Shown: positions 1 to 7,055 of the stretch, piece by piece
How the letters are laid out: every line of letters begins with the position of its first letter
Numbering within the stretch: the first letter of the stretch is position 1
Source of the DNA: Verrucomicrobiota bacterium
GTDB taxonomy: Bacteria; Verrucomicrobiota; Lentisphaeria; Oligosphaerales; Oligosphaeraceae
Assembly: GCA_022709995.1 (NCBI GenBank)
Contig: JAKLHU010000033.1
Coordinates: forward strand, 1-10,562
Reading direction: 5' to 3'
Length of the DNA stretch: 10,562 nt
Made by a program: the position numbers and the translations under genes
Notes under the pieces: model-generated
The model's input: the letters and a program-made list of their open reading frames with translations, nothing else
Told to the model about the DNA's origin: nothing
Databases searched by the model: none

Positions 1-956
1 CGCCCAGCGCCCCGGCCGCGCCCAACGGCAAGCGCTGGAACCACCCCGGCGCCGCCGACTACCTCGAGGCCGTCCTGGACGCCGCGACCCGGAAATTCAA
101 CATCGACCCCGAGCGCATCATCATCGGCGGCCACTCCATGGGCGGCTTCGGCGCCTACCATCTCGGGCAGCTGCTGGCGGATCGGGCGGCCGCGCTCTGG
201 CTCAGCGCCGGCGCCTGGAAGCTGGCGGACTTCCGAAGCCTGCTCGGAACCGCCGTCTACATTTCGCACGCCAAATACGACTGCGCCTACGCCTATCGCG
301 GCGCCCACCAGTGCCCCCGCCATCACGACTGGTGCGGGACGTCCTTTGCCCGCGCCGCCCACCAGCTCCTGCTCCGTGACCAGGTCGACCACGTCTACGA
401 CGAGCACGACGGCGGCCATGGCCTGTTTTGGGAGCCAGCCCAGATGTCCTTGCAACGCTTTCTCAACTGGGCCCTGCTGCAGAAACGGCAGCCGTTCGCC
501 TCCCGCACGGCCCTGGTCACCCCGCGCGGCACGGCCGACCCCGACCTGCCCGACCGACCGTTCTCCCGCTGGCTGTCCATCGACCGCGCCATCCCTGGCG
601 AAATCGCCTTCGACCACGTCAACCTGACCGGCCCCAACATCGCCTGGACCATCGACGAACTGGCCGCCCAGAGCTTCTTCCTGGACCAGCAGAAACGGCC
701 CGGAGCGCGGCTTCTCGCCGCCATCGACGGGCCCAATCACCTCGCCGTGACCGCCGAAAACGTCGCCGCCTTCTCAATCTGGCTCCACCCCGAAATGGCC
801 GATCTGACCCGGCCGGTGACCGTGACCTGCAACGGCCGCGAGCTGACTGCCCTGCCCCGGCCATCGCTGCTCACGCGGCTCGAAGGCATGCGCCTCCGCC
901 GCGACCCGGCCTCGCCATACGTCGCCAAAATCAGCTTCGACCTGGAACAGCCCTGA
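1..956 (+). CDS. alpha/beta-hydrolase (esterase-like), 5' end missing
   Basis: The gene enters from the left edge; frame 3 is open from base 3 and gives about 317 residues to the TGA at 954-956. A nucleophile elbow GGHSMGG has its serine at about residue 45 of the visible part, preceded by a strand (ERIIIGG), as in carboxylesterases and dienelactone-hydrolase relatives. A later YDEHDGGHG segment (about residues 132-140) supplies the likely catalytic His and a nearby acidic residue. After the catalytic part comes a domain of about 120 residues (roughly 190-310) ending in a VTVTCNGRE strand; similar tails follow the hydrolase fold in some bacterial PHB-depolymerase-like esterases (from memory). 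Presumably it hydrolyses an ester, perhaps an acyl group on a glycan, but the substrate is unknown. Any signal peptide would lie outside the window. It converges on the DeoR gene with an 18-bp gap, so it belongs to a different transcript, possibly the same locus. Confidence 0.8.
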   Translation, partial: PSAPAAPNGKRWNHPGAADYLEAVLDAATRKFNIDPERIIIGGHSMGGFGAYHLGQLLADRAAALWLSAGAWKLADFRSLLGTAVYISHAKYDCAYAYRGAHQCPRHHDWCGTSFARAAHQLLLRDQVDHVYDEHDGGHGLFWEPAQMSLQRFLNWALLQKRQPFASRTALVTPRGTADPDLPDRPFSRWLSIDRAIPGEIAFDHVNLTGPNIAWTIDELAAQSFFLDQQKRPGARLLAAIDGPNHLAVTAENVAAFSIWLHPEMADLTRPVTVTCNGRELTALPRPSLLTRLEGMRLRRDPASPYVAKISFDLEQP

Positions 957-974
957 CGCCGCGCCCGCCCTCGC

Positions 975-1730
975 TCACGTCGCCGGAACCATGACGACCT
1001 CCACATGGCGCCCCCGCAACGCCTCGGCATCGGCCGCCGACAACGCGTCGTCCGTCACCAGCAGATCGACCTCGTCCGGCGTGGCATAGCGGGTCAGGGC
1101 CGGATGGCCGAATTTGGTGCTGTCGGTGACCACCGCCACCCGGTGCGCCATCGCAATCGACCGGCGCTCCAGGTTGGACAGATTGACGTCGGCCGTGTAG
1201 AAGCCCTCCTCCGCCACGGCCGCATCACAGCCGGTGACCAGCCATTCCACGTGATACTCCTGCAAGGTCTTTTCCGCCACCGCCCCGACCAGGTCCATGG
1301 AGCTGGTCCGCAGTTCGCCGCCCAGCAGCATCACCCGGCATTTGCTGCGAAACAAGGCCGCCGCCACCGGCAGAGAATTGGTCACGACCGTCAAGTGGTA
1401 CCGGTTGAAACGCGCGATCAGACGCGCAAACAGCAATGTCGTCGTGCCCGTGCCCAGAAACAGCGCCGGCGTCGGCAAAATCCGCCGATACAGGGCCTGC
1501 GCAATTGCGGCCTTGCGGTCCGGATGGGCGATCGTCACCGTCTCCGGCTCGTAACACGCCGGGTGCCGCACCGCACCGCCCTTCACCAGCAAGGCCAGCT
1601 GACGGCTCTCCAGCTCCCGCAAGTCACGCCGGATCGTCATCTCCGTCACCCCGAACTCCGCCGCCAAATCCCGGATCTGCACGCCACCGCTCGCAAGACG
1701 CTCGAAGATCTTCTCACAACGACTGTTCAT
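975..1730 (-). CDS. DeoR-family transcriptional repressor
   Basis: This 251-residue protein has the normal DeoR-family length. Residues 5-55 form the winged helix-turn-helix, with the family signature around LAAEFGVTEMTIRRDLREL (22-40) and the following wing LLVKGGAVR. Residues about 70-230 match the DeoR C-terminal sensor domain, which resembles a ribose-5-phosphate-isomerase fold: LGTGTTT (92-98), VVTNS (115-119), LLGGELR (135-141), LVGA, GCDA (167-170) and DSTKFG (203-208). DeoR proteins usually bind phosphorylated sugars and repress nearby catabolic operons. The ATG at 1728-1730 is preferred over an in-frame TTG two codons upstream because GGAG sits 6 nt before the ATG. The gene is divergent from the aminotransferase operon, which makes that operon and its own promoter the likely targets (inference). 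The ligand is not predictable. Confidence 0.93.
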   Translation of the reverse strand: MNSRCEKIFERLASGGVQIRDLAAEFGVTEMTIRRDLRELESRQLALLVKGGAVRHPACYEPETVTIAHPDRKAAIAQALYRRILPTPALFLGTGTTTLLFARLIARFNRYHLTVVTNSLPVAAALFRSKCRVMLLGGELRTSSMDLVGAVAEKTLQEYHVEWLVTGCDAAVAEEGFYTADVNLSNLERRSIAMAHRVAVVTDSTKFGHPALTRYATPDEVDLLVTDDALSAADAEALRGRHVEVVMVPAT

Positions 1731-1736
1731 GACCAA

Positions 1737-1740
1737 CTCC
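1737..1740 (-). promoter_or_regulatory. Shine-Dalgarno of the DeoR gene
   Basis: GGAG on the minus strand lies 6 nt upstream of the ATG at 1730. It would directly abut the alternative TTG at 1736, so it decides the start. Confidence 0.65.
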
Positions 1741-1821
1741 GCGATTATGCCGGATAGATCGGTTTGGCTTTGGGCGACGCTGTAACCCCAGTGCCTATTC
1801 GTCCATTGTCCTACTTGCCGT

Positions 1822-1839
1822 CCATCCGTCCCATCCGTC
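1822..1839. repeat. 9-bp tandem repeat, CCATCCGTC x2
   Basis: Two perfect adjacent copies of CCATCCGTC lie at 1822-1830 and 1831-1839. They sit inside a run with CCGTCC at 1818, 1826, 1835 and 1848, so the word recurs at 8-13 bp spacing. It lies about 90-110 bp upstream of the DeoR start codon. It could be a direct-repeat protein-binding site or simple slippage; the sequence alone does not decide. Confidence 0.5.
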
Positions 1840-1936
1840 CTATTTCACCGTCCTATAGGTCCTCTGTTTTCAGCCAGAGTCACACACAGGTGAAGAGCAT
1901 CGCCCACACACACGCCCACTTCGTCGACTGCCCACC

Positions 1937-1949
1937 GTAAACGATTTAC
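1937..1949. promoter_or_regulatory. candidate operator, GTAAA-CGA-TTTAC inverted repeat
   Basis: Perfect 5-bp arms GTAAA and TTTAC flank a 3-bp centre. The shape recalls LacI-family operators built on GTAAACG half sites, but such short A/T palindromes are also used by other repressors. It lies about 60-70 bp upstream of the proposed -35 box of the aminotransferase operon. The neighbouring regulator is DeoR-type, not LacI-type, so which protein binds is open. Confidence 0.4.
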
Positions 1950-1961
1950 CATAGCGCCCAA

Positions 1962-1975
1962 TTGTTAAAAAACAA
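1962..1975. promoter_or_regulatory. candidate operator, TTGTT-AAAA-AACAA inverted repeat
   Basis: Arms TTGTT (1962-1966) and AACAA (1971-1975) flank AAAA. The repeat is 12 bp downstream of the GTAAA palindrome and about 33 bp upstream of the proposed -35 box, in an A+T-rich patch of an otherwise GC-rich window. It is a candidate DeoR binding site by position only. Confidence 0.35.
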
Positions 1976-2007
1976 CATTTTTCCGTCGGCTGAATCGGCG
2001 TGTAGTC

Positions 2008-2035
2008 TTGTCAAAATCGCACAAACGCCTATTTT
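2008..2035 (+). promoter_or_regulatory. candidate sigma70-type promoter of the aminotransferase operon
   Basis: TTGTCA (2008-2013) matches the -35 consensus at 5 of 6 positions. TATTTT (2030-2035) matches the -10 consensus at 4 of 6, with a 16-bp spacer. The start codon is at 2101, leaving a leader of roughly 60 nt. Promoter consensus in this lineage is assumed to be of the usual sigma70 type. Confidence 0.4.
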
Positions 2036-2088
2036 AATAGCTGTTGTTCGCAGGCATTTTGTTTTTTGAGTATCCACGCCGTCAACCC

Positions 2089-2094
2089 GAGGAG
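2089..2094 (+). promoter_or_regulatory. Shine-Dalgarno of the aminotransferase gene
   Basis: GAGGAG ends 6 nt before the ATG at 2101. It supports that start over an in-frame TTG at 2044, which would add 19 non-conserved-looking residues. Confidence 0.7.
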
Positions 2095-2100
2095 CACGTC

Positions 2101-3465
2101 ATGGGCAAGTACGATCCGACCCCCTATCAACTGGACCTGAACCGCTATCCCCACCTGGTCTCGGACACGATTCCCGGCCCGGGCAGCAACGCGTTGCATG
2201 CCCGTGCCGCCAAGCACTACCGCGGCCTGTCCGGGCAGGTGAAGCTGTTCCCCGTGTCATTCGCCAAAGGCTATGGCTGCGTGCTCCAAGATGTCGACGG
2301 CAACGAATTCATCGACTTCTCCAGCGGCATCTATGTGACGACACTCGGCCACTGCCACCCGAAAATCTCGGAAGCCGTCGCCAAATACGCCGGGCTGTTG
2401 ATGAACGCCCATGACTTCACGACCGAAATCAAAGTCCGCCTGCTGGAAAAAATGGCGCAATGCCTGCCCGGCGACTTGAAAAGCTTCCAGCTCTACGACA
2501 GCGGCACCACCGCGGTCGAAGCCGGCCTGCGCACCTGCCGCGCCGCCACCGGCAAACACGAATTCATCAGCTGCTTCATGGACTTCCACGGCAAAAGCGG
2601 GCACGCCATCAGCCTCGCGCGCATGACCAAGTTCAGCGGCCCGACCAGGTCGCCGGGCTTCTACCTGGTGCCCCGGCCGGACTGCTACCGCCCCTGGTGG
2701 ACACGCCCCGACGGCTCCCTCGACACCGAAAAATACCTCGACTTCTACGACACCTTCATCCGCGAGTCAACCACGGGACAAGTCGCCGCCTTCGTGCTCG
2801 AGCCCATCCAGGGCTGGGGCGGCAGCATCATGCCCCCCGACGACTTCTTCCCGAAACTGCGCAAGTTCCTCGATGAACGCAACATCCTGCTCTTCGCCGA
2901 CGAAGTGCTCACCAGCATGGGCCGCACCGGCAAGTACCTCTGCATGGAACACTGGGACGTCCTGCCCGACGTCGTCACCCTCGGCAAGGGCTTCGGCAAC
3001 GGCTTCCCAGTCACCGCCATGGCCGTCCGCACCCCCTATGCCGAAGCCGTCGACAAGATCAGCGCCTCGACCAGCTACGGCGGCAACCCGATGGCCTGCG
3101 CCGCCGCCCTGGCCTGCTTCGAAGTCATCGAGGAAGAAGGCCTCCTCGAACACGCCCAGCACCTGGAAGTCCTGTTCAAAAAACGCATGGCCAACTGGAC
3201 CAGCAGGTACCGCATCGTCGGCGACACCCGCTGCAAAGGATGCCTGATGGGCGTCGAACTGGTCAAGGACAAAACCACCAAGGAACCCTTTGACGCCGCC
3301 GGGAAGATGGTCTATCAGAAGGCCTTCCGCAAAGGCCTGGCGTGGATTCCGGCCGGCCACATCCTGCGCATGAGCCCGCCGATCATCATGCCGGACGAGG
3401 TCGCCCACAAAGGCATGGACCTGATCGAAGAAGCCATCGCGGAAACGGAAAAGGAACTGGCCTGA
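2101..3465 (+). CDS. class-III PLP-dependent aminotransferase
   Basis: The 454-residue product has the usual length and all landmarks of the class-III (4-aminobutyrate/ornithine-type) fold. A PLP-phosphate loop SGTTAVEAG is at residues 134-142. EPIQGWGG follows at 234-241. The cofactor-ring aspartate is in FADEVLTSMGRTG (D267), and the Schiff-base lysine is in VTLGKGFGNGFP (K296). STSYGGNPMACAA (323-335) follows, with a late carboxylate-binding region LRMSPP (R423 candidate). The enzyme would transfer an amino group between a primary amine or amino acid and an aldehyde or ketone. Lying first in a sugar-type operon, it may act on an amino sugar, amino polyol or sugar-derived aldehyde rather than on GABA (inference). 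No signal peptide is visible. It is 107 bp upstream of the Gfo/Idh/MocA gene and divergent from the DeoR gene. Substrate assignment is uncertain; the fold is not. Confidence 0.93.
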   Translation: MGKYDPTPYQLDLNRYPHLVSDTIPGPGSNALHARAAKHYRGLSGQVKLFPVSFAKGYGCVLQDVDGNEFIDFSSGIYVTTLGHCHPKISEAVAKYAGLLMNAHDFTTEIKVRLLEKMAQCLPGDLKSFQLYDSGTTAVEAGLRTCRAATGKHEFISCFMDFHGKSGHAISLARMTKFSGPTRSPGFYLVPRPDCYRPWWTRPDGSLDTEKYLDFYDTFIRESTTGQVAAFVLEPIQGWGGSIMPPDDFFPKLRKFLDERNILLFADEVLTSMGRTGKYLCMEHWDVLPDVVTLGKGFGNGFPVTAMAVRTPYAEAVDKISASTSYGGNPMACAAALACFEVIEEEGLLEHAQHLEVLFKKRMANWTSRYRIVGDTRCKGCLMGVELVKDKTTKEPFDAAGKMVYQKAFRKGLAWIPAGHILRMSPPIIMPDEVAHKGMDLIEEAIAETEKELA

Positions 3466-3491
3466 GCCACGGCGGCTCTTCCTTCCACCAT

Positions 3492-3516
3492 GGCCGGCCG
3501 GCAACCCCGGCCGGCC
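3492..3516 (+). terminator. intercistronic GC hairpin (10-bp perfect stem)
   Basis: GGCCGGCCGG (3492-3501) and CCGGCCGGCC (3507-3516) form a perfect 10-bp stem with a 5-nt loop, 26 bp after the aminotransferase stop. No T-run follows on either strand. It is therefore not a classic intrinsic terminator and may instead be an RNA-stability element, partial terminator or attenuator that sets unequal expression of the two genes. Confidence 0.45.
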
Positions 3517-3572
3517 CGACCCGGGCCCCCGGAACTGCGCCCGGCCCGGTCAACCAGATTGAAAGGCATCGC

Positions 3573-4709
3573 ATGAAAACATACCGCGTCGGCATGATCG
3601 GCTTCGGCTTCATCGGCAAGGTCCACGCCTATGGCCACTTGAATCTGCCCTTGTTCTATGACCAAAACGACTTCCGGACGGAAATCACCCACGTCTGCAC
3701 GTCCAAACCGGAAACGGCCCGCAAAGGCGCCGCCCAGGTCGGCGCCGCCAACGCCGTCACCGACTTCCATGCCATCACCGACAATCCCGACATCGACATC
3801 GTCGATATCTGCACCCCCAACCACCTGCATTGCGAAGCCGTCCTCGCCGCCATCAAGCACCAGAAGCACATCTACTGCGACAAGCCGTTGACCGCGACCT
3901 ACGAAGAAGCCCGCCGCATCCAGGCCGCGCTCAAAGGCTACCGCGGCATCTCCCAGATGACCCTGCAGAACCGCTTCTTCCCGGTCACCCTGCGCGCCAA
4001 GCAGATGATCGACCAGGGTGTCATCGGCGAAGTCCTCGAATTCCGCGGCGCCTACCTGCATTCCGGCAGTTCCGACCCCAACGCCCCGCTGAAGTGGAAG
4101 CTCTCCGGCGCCGCCGGCGGCGGCGTCGTCGCCGACCTCGGCAGCCACATCCTCGACCTGCTTGAGCACCTGGCCGGGCCGTTCGCCAGCCTGACCGCGT
4201 CCACGCATATCGCCTATCCCGACCGGCCCTCGGCCGCCGACCCGACCCAGCGCGTGGCCGTTGACACCGAGGACAACATGCTCGCCACCGTCCGCCTCCT
4301 CTCCGGCGCGATCGGCAACATCTCCGCCTCCAAAATCGCCACCGGCACGGAAGACGAGGTGAGCTTTGAAATCTACGGCAGCAAGGGCGCTCTGAAAATG
4401 CTCCCCAACGACTGGCACCACCTCTATTACTACGACTGCGGTACGCCCGCCAAGCCTCTGGGCGGCATCCGCGGCTGGACCTCCATCGACTGCGGCCAGC
4501 GCTATGACGCCCCGGCCGGCTTCCCGACGCCGAAGGCCGCCATCGGCTGGATCCGCAGCCACGTCCACTGCCTCTATACCTTCCTGAACTCCGTTCACAC
4601 CGGCACGCCCATCGGCCCCACCCTGGAACGCGGCGTGCGCATCCAGTCCCTGATCGAAAAAGTCCGCGAAGCCGCCGCCTCCGGCCAGTGGGTCTCCGTG
4701 GCCGAATAA
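3573..4709 (+). CDS. Gfo/Idh/MocA-family oxidoreductase
   Basis: This 378-residue protein has the usual length for the family. The N-terminal Rossmann domain carries the nucleotide-binding motif GFGFIGKVHAYG (10-21), followed by DIVDICTPNHLH (75-86). The family EKP-like motif appears as CDKPLT (102-107; K104 is the catalytic-lysine candidate). In the C-terminal alpha/beta domain, GSHILDLLEHL (190-200) gives the His and Asp of the GxHxxD motif (H192, D195). Members use NAD(P) to oxidise or reduce a hydroxyl or keto group on sugars, inositols or related polyols; some use the redox step for glycoside cleavage. The start is the ATG preceded by GAAAGG with a 6-nt gap. No signal peptide is visible, so it is cytoplasmic. 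It is second of three co-directional genes, and pairing with the aminotransferase suggests oxidation of a hydroxyl followed by amination, or the reverse (inference). Confidence 0.93.
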   Translation: MKTYRVGMIGFGFIGKVHAYGHLNLPLFYDQNDFRTEITHVCTSKPETARKGAAQVGAANAVTDFHAITDNPDIDIVDICTPNHLHCEAVLAAIKHQKHIYCDKPLTATYEEARRIQAALKGYRGISQMTLQNRFFPVTLRAKQMIDQGVIGEVLEFRGAYLHSGSSDPNAPLKWKLSGAAGGGVVADLGSHILDLLEHLAGPFASLTASTHIAYPDRPSAADPTQRVAVDTEDNMLATVRLLSGAIGNISASKIATGTEDEVSFEIYGSKGALKMLPNDWHHLYYYDCGTPAKPLGGIRGWTSIDCGQRYDAPAGFPTPKAAIGWIRSHVHCLYTFLNSVHTGTPIGPTLERGVRIQSLIEKVREAAASGQWVSVAE

Positions 4710-4794
4710 GGCCACGCTCTCCCCCGCGCCAGGACGCTCCTTTTCCGCCCCCCCCGAGTCACACAACCGCAAGCCAAAACGGGAATCCCGCCCC

Positions 4795-6243
4795 ATGAAC
4801 AGCAAACTCCGCATCGGCTGGGGTGAAGCCGACATCACTCCTGACAACGCCAAGGTCGAGCTGGCCGGCCAGTACTACCAACGCCTGGCGACCGGCATCC
4901 ATTCCCGCATCAAGACCGTCGTCCTGGCCCTGGAAAAAAAGGACCAGCAGGCAATCATGATCAGCCTGGATGTGGTCGGCATCCCGGCGACCCTGCAGGA
5001 CGACGTGCGCGCCGCCGTCCACCGCCAGTTTCCCGAACTCGAGCCAGACCGGATTTTCCTGAACGCCATCCACACGCACAACGCGCCGTACACCAAGCCC
5101 GGCGGCCTGTTCCGCGACTGGCTGCCCCTGGATCCCGACGCCCTCGACCCCGCCGACTACGTCGCTTTCCTGCAACGGCAGATTCTGGCCGCGGTTTCCC
5201 AGGCCTGGGCCGGCCGGCAGCCCGGCGGCGTCGCCCCGGCCTTCGGCGTCGCCCGCATCGGCCATTGCCGGCGCGCCGTCTACGCCGACGGAACCGCCGA
5301 AATGTACGGCGACACCACCCGGCCGGACTTCGTCGGCATGGAAGCCGGCGAAGACTCCGGCGTGGAAATCCTCTTCACCTTCGACGTTCACGGCCAGCCG
5401 ACCGGCGCCATGGTCAACACCGCCTGCCCGTCCCAGGTCATGGAAGCAACCTACGAGATTTCCTCCGACTTCATGGGCGCCGCCCGCGAACGGCTCAAAA
5501 GCCACTTCGGCCCGAACTTCCACACCCTCTGCCAAGTCAGCGCCGCCGGCTGCCAGTCCCCCCGCGACTTGACCAGAAACTTCCGCACCGAACCGGACTT
5601 CTGGCATGCCGACGGCGTCCCCGTCCACGCCGAACGGCTCGCCCACGCCGTGACGACGGCCTGGGCGCAGACAACCGGCAACGTCGACTTCGACCCGGTG
5701 TTCAAGCATGAATGCCATCACGTCACCCTGCCCCGCCGGCGCGCGTCCTACCAGGCCTATGTCCAGGCCAAAGGCAACCTGTCCCGACTGACGGCCGCCA
5801 TGCCGGAAAAAGAAGCCTTCGAGGACTTCTGCCGCCAGACCCACGCCAATGAAAAAATCCCCGGCCGGCCCGGACCGTACGACAGCAAATTGCACCACTT
5901 TGTCCTGATTCAGAACAACAAGGCCGTCCTCAAGCGCTTTGAGACCCAGGACGCGGAACCGGCCTTCGCGTTCGACATGCACGTGCTCCGGCTCGGCGAG
6001 GTGGCGCTGGTCAACAACCCCTTTGAACTGTACCTGATGTTCGGACAGATCATCAAGGCCCGCGCCAAGGCCAGGCAGACCTTCATCGTCCAGCTTTCCG
6101 GCGGCACCGGCGGCTATCTGCCCAGCCCGGAAGCCGAACGCCTCGGCGGCTACGGCGGACTGATCATCAACGGCAATGTGGGCTCTGATGGCGGCTTCAA
6201 GCTCGCCGACCTGGCCGTAGAAGCCATCAACGCGTTGTTCTGA
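4795..6243 (+). CDS. neutral ceramidase-family (N-terminal domain) hydrolase-like protein
   Basis: The opening GWGEADITP (8-16), a later LAGQYYQRLATGI and the LNAIHTHNAPY block (89-99; H93 and H95) are hallmarks of the neutral/alkaline non-lysosomal ceramidase superfamily, whose N-terminal domain holds a zinc site. The segment that carries another zinc-binding His in true ceramidases appears here as NTACPSQVMEATYEISSDF (208-226), with no His. SAAGCQSP (249-256) occupies a place where I recall an acidic GDQSP-type sequence in relatives. NPFE (E411) and GGYLPS (Y441) near the C-terminus resemble the remaining Glu and Tyr zinc ligands. At 482 residues it lacks much of the C-terminal domain of secreted ceramidases and has no signal peptide. 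Its sugar-operon context argues against ceramide as substrate; an amide or other bond in a glycan-derived compound is possible (inference). It starts 85 bp after the dehydrogenase stop; the only upstream purine run is GGGA, 10 nt before the ATG. Confidence 0.8.
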   Translation: MNSKLRIGWGEADITPDNAKVELAGQYYQRLATGIHSRIKTVVLALEKKDQQAIMISLDVVGIPATLQDDVRAAVHRQFPELEPDRIFLNAIHTHNAPYTKPGGLFRDWLPLDPDALDPADYVAFLQRQILAAVSQAWAGRQPGGVAPAFGVARIGHCRRAVYADGTAEMYGDTTRPDFVGMEAGEDSGVEILFTFDVHGQPTGAMVNTACPSQVMEATYEISSDFMGAARERLKSHFGPNFHTLCQVSAAGCQSPRDLTRNFRTEPDFWHADGVPVHAERLAHAVTTAWAQTTGNVDFDPVFKHECHHVTLPRRRASYQAYVQAKGNLSRLTAAMPEKEAFEDFCRQTHANEKIPGRPGPYDSKLHHFVLIQNNKAVLKRFETQDAEPAFAFDMHVLRLGEVALVNNPFELYLMFGQIIKARAKARQTFIVQLSGGTGGYLPSPEAERLGGYGGLIINGNVGSDGGFKLADLAVEAINALF

Positions 6244-6298
6244 ATCTGATCAACCGCGCCGCGCGCGACCAGCAGCGAACGAACCAATCACGAAAAAA

Positions 6299-6330
6299 GC
6301 CCGGCGCCGTCTGGTCTGACGGCGCCGGGC
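6299..6330 (-). terminator. intrinsic terminator of the PEP-CTERM-like gene
   Basis: GCCCGGCGCCGTC (6299-6311) pairs perfectly with GACGGCGCCGGGC (6318-6330) over 13 bp, leaving a 6-nt loop. Read on the minus strand, the hairpin is followed at once by six T residues (A-run at 6293-6298), giving a textbook Rho-independent terminator 41 bp after the stop of the minus-strand gene. On the plus strand no T-run follows, though the stem may also slow transcription leaving the ceramidase-like gene, whose stop is 55 bp away. Confidence 0.9.
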
Positions 6331-6371
6331 CACTTGAGACATCCTATCATCGCGTCAACAGCGGTACACTC

Positions 6372-7055
6372 TTATTGGCGTTTGCGGTTTCTGCGGGTCA
6401 ACGCCGTGCCGACGCTGCCGGCCAACAGCAGACTGGCGAAAACGCCCGGCAAAGGCTGGCCAACCGTGCCCTCGCCGCCAACCAGAATGAACTCCACACT
6501 GCTTCCACCCTTGGCGAAGCCGAAGTTGATCCGGGTGTTGCCTAAAGCGTCAACCGTATTGATCTGACGGGAAACCAATGCCGCATTCACCCCTTCGCCC
6601 ACCGGGCCGAGGGAATAGCCCTCCTGGTCCGCCTTGTTCTTAGTCGTGTTCGTCAACCACAGGCCGATTTCGTCCCCAGCCTCGAAATCACCCACATGGT
6701 AGGCCGTCGTGCTGTTGCTCTGCACGCCATTCGTAAACGTCACGGTCATGGTCTCACCCGAAGCGGCCACAACCGCCCCGCCCGCCGTCATCCAGCCGTA
6801 GTTGCCCGCCGTCATGTCGGCGGTGGCGCCCAAATCCGCCAACGTGCCGCCAACATTGCCTCCCCAGTCGGAAACAAACGTCGACATCCACAGGCTCCCG
6901 CCTTCGGTGATCCTGATCGTCAACTGCTGGGCACTTGTGTGCGACTGCCATTCGCCCGGACTCGGGGAACTGACAATCTCGTATTGCAAGACCGCCTGCG
7001 CACTCAGGCCGGCCAGCATCGCCATCGCCACCATAACCAACATCTTGTTCTTCAT
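6372..7055 (-). CDS. PEP-CTERM-like exported surface protein
   Basis: The 227-residue product begins with a clear signal peptide: KNK, a hydrophobic stretch to about residue 17, then SAQA with likely cleavage after A21. The middle is rich in Gly, Ser, Thr and Asn with beta-type repeats of polar and hydrophobic residues and no motif I recognise. The C-terminus has the three-part sorting layout: GQPLPG (199-204), a hydrophobic helix (205-219) and a basic tail RRNRKRQ (221-227). This matches PEP-CTERM proteins, which are cleaved by an exosortase and attached at the surface or in extracellular polymer, but with PLPG in place of the usual PEP. The ATG at 7055 is chosen because GGAGG lies 5 nt upstream; an in-frame TTG at 7067 overlaps that site. 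The gene is monocistronic, ends at a strong terminator, and is divergent from the GH28-like gene. Function beyond export and anchoring is unknown. Confidence 0.82.
   Translation of the reverse strand: MKNKMLVMVAMAMLAGLSAQAVLQYEIVSSPSPGEWQSHTSAQQLTIRITEGGSLWMSTFVSDWGGNVGGTLADLGATADMTAGNYGWMTAGGAVVAASGETMTVTFTNGVQSNSTTAYHVGDFEAGDEIGLWLTNTTKNKADQEGYSLGPVGEGVNAALVSRQINTVDALGNTRINFGFAKGGSSVEFILVGGEGTVGQPLPGVFASLLLAGSVGTALTRRNRKRQ

Larger units (their letters stand above)
1731..2100. other. divergent intergenic regulatory region
   Basis: This gene-free stretch of 370 bp separates the DeoR gene from the aminotransferase operon. The half next to the repressor (about 1795-1860) is pyrimidine-rich, with repeated CCGTCC words. 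The half next to the aminotransferase (about 1935-2075) is much more A+T-rich than the rest of the window and holds two inverted repeats and a plausible promoter, listed separately. I see no small ORF with a convincing ribosome site, and no RNA gene. This is where the DeoR protein would be expected to bind, and a transcription start for each direction should lie here. Confidence 0.7.

Noticed and set aside
1005..1757. A 250-codon open frame on the plus strand over the DeoR gene
   Set aside because: It is Arg/Gln/His-rich shadow sequence; the opposite frame is an unmistakable DeoR protein.
1877..1886. The word GAGTCACACA shared with 4756-4765
   Set aside because: A single 10-base match between two intergenic stretches, without symmetry or further extension, is expected by chance and shows no other shared context.
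4780..4790. CGGG-AAT-CCCG mini-hairpin over the weak ribosome site of the ceramidase-family gene
   Set aside because: The stem is only 4 bp with a 3-nt loop, too weak to claim translational control.
3315..4853. A 512-codon open frame on the minus strand
   Set aside because: It is antisense to the Gfo/Idh/MocA gene, Gly/Ala/Val/Asp-rich with no motif, and overlaps two other real genes.
4759..5982. A 407-codon open frame on the minus strand
   Set aside because: It is the complement shadow of the ceramidase-family gene, with no recognisable domain.
6299..6330. The strong hairpin as a terminator for the plus-strand operon
   Set aside because: The T-run exists only on the minus strand; on the plus strand the stem is followed by CACTTGAGAC, so only the minus-strand assignment is well supported.
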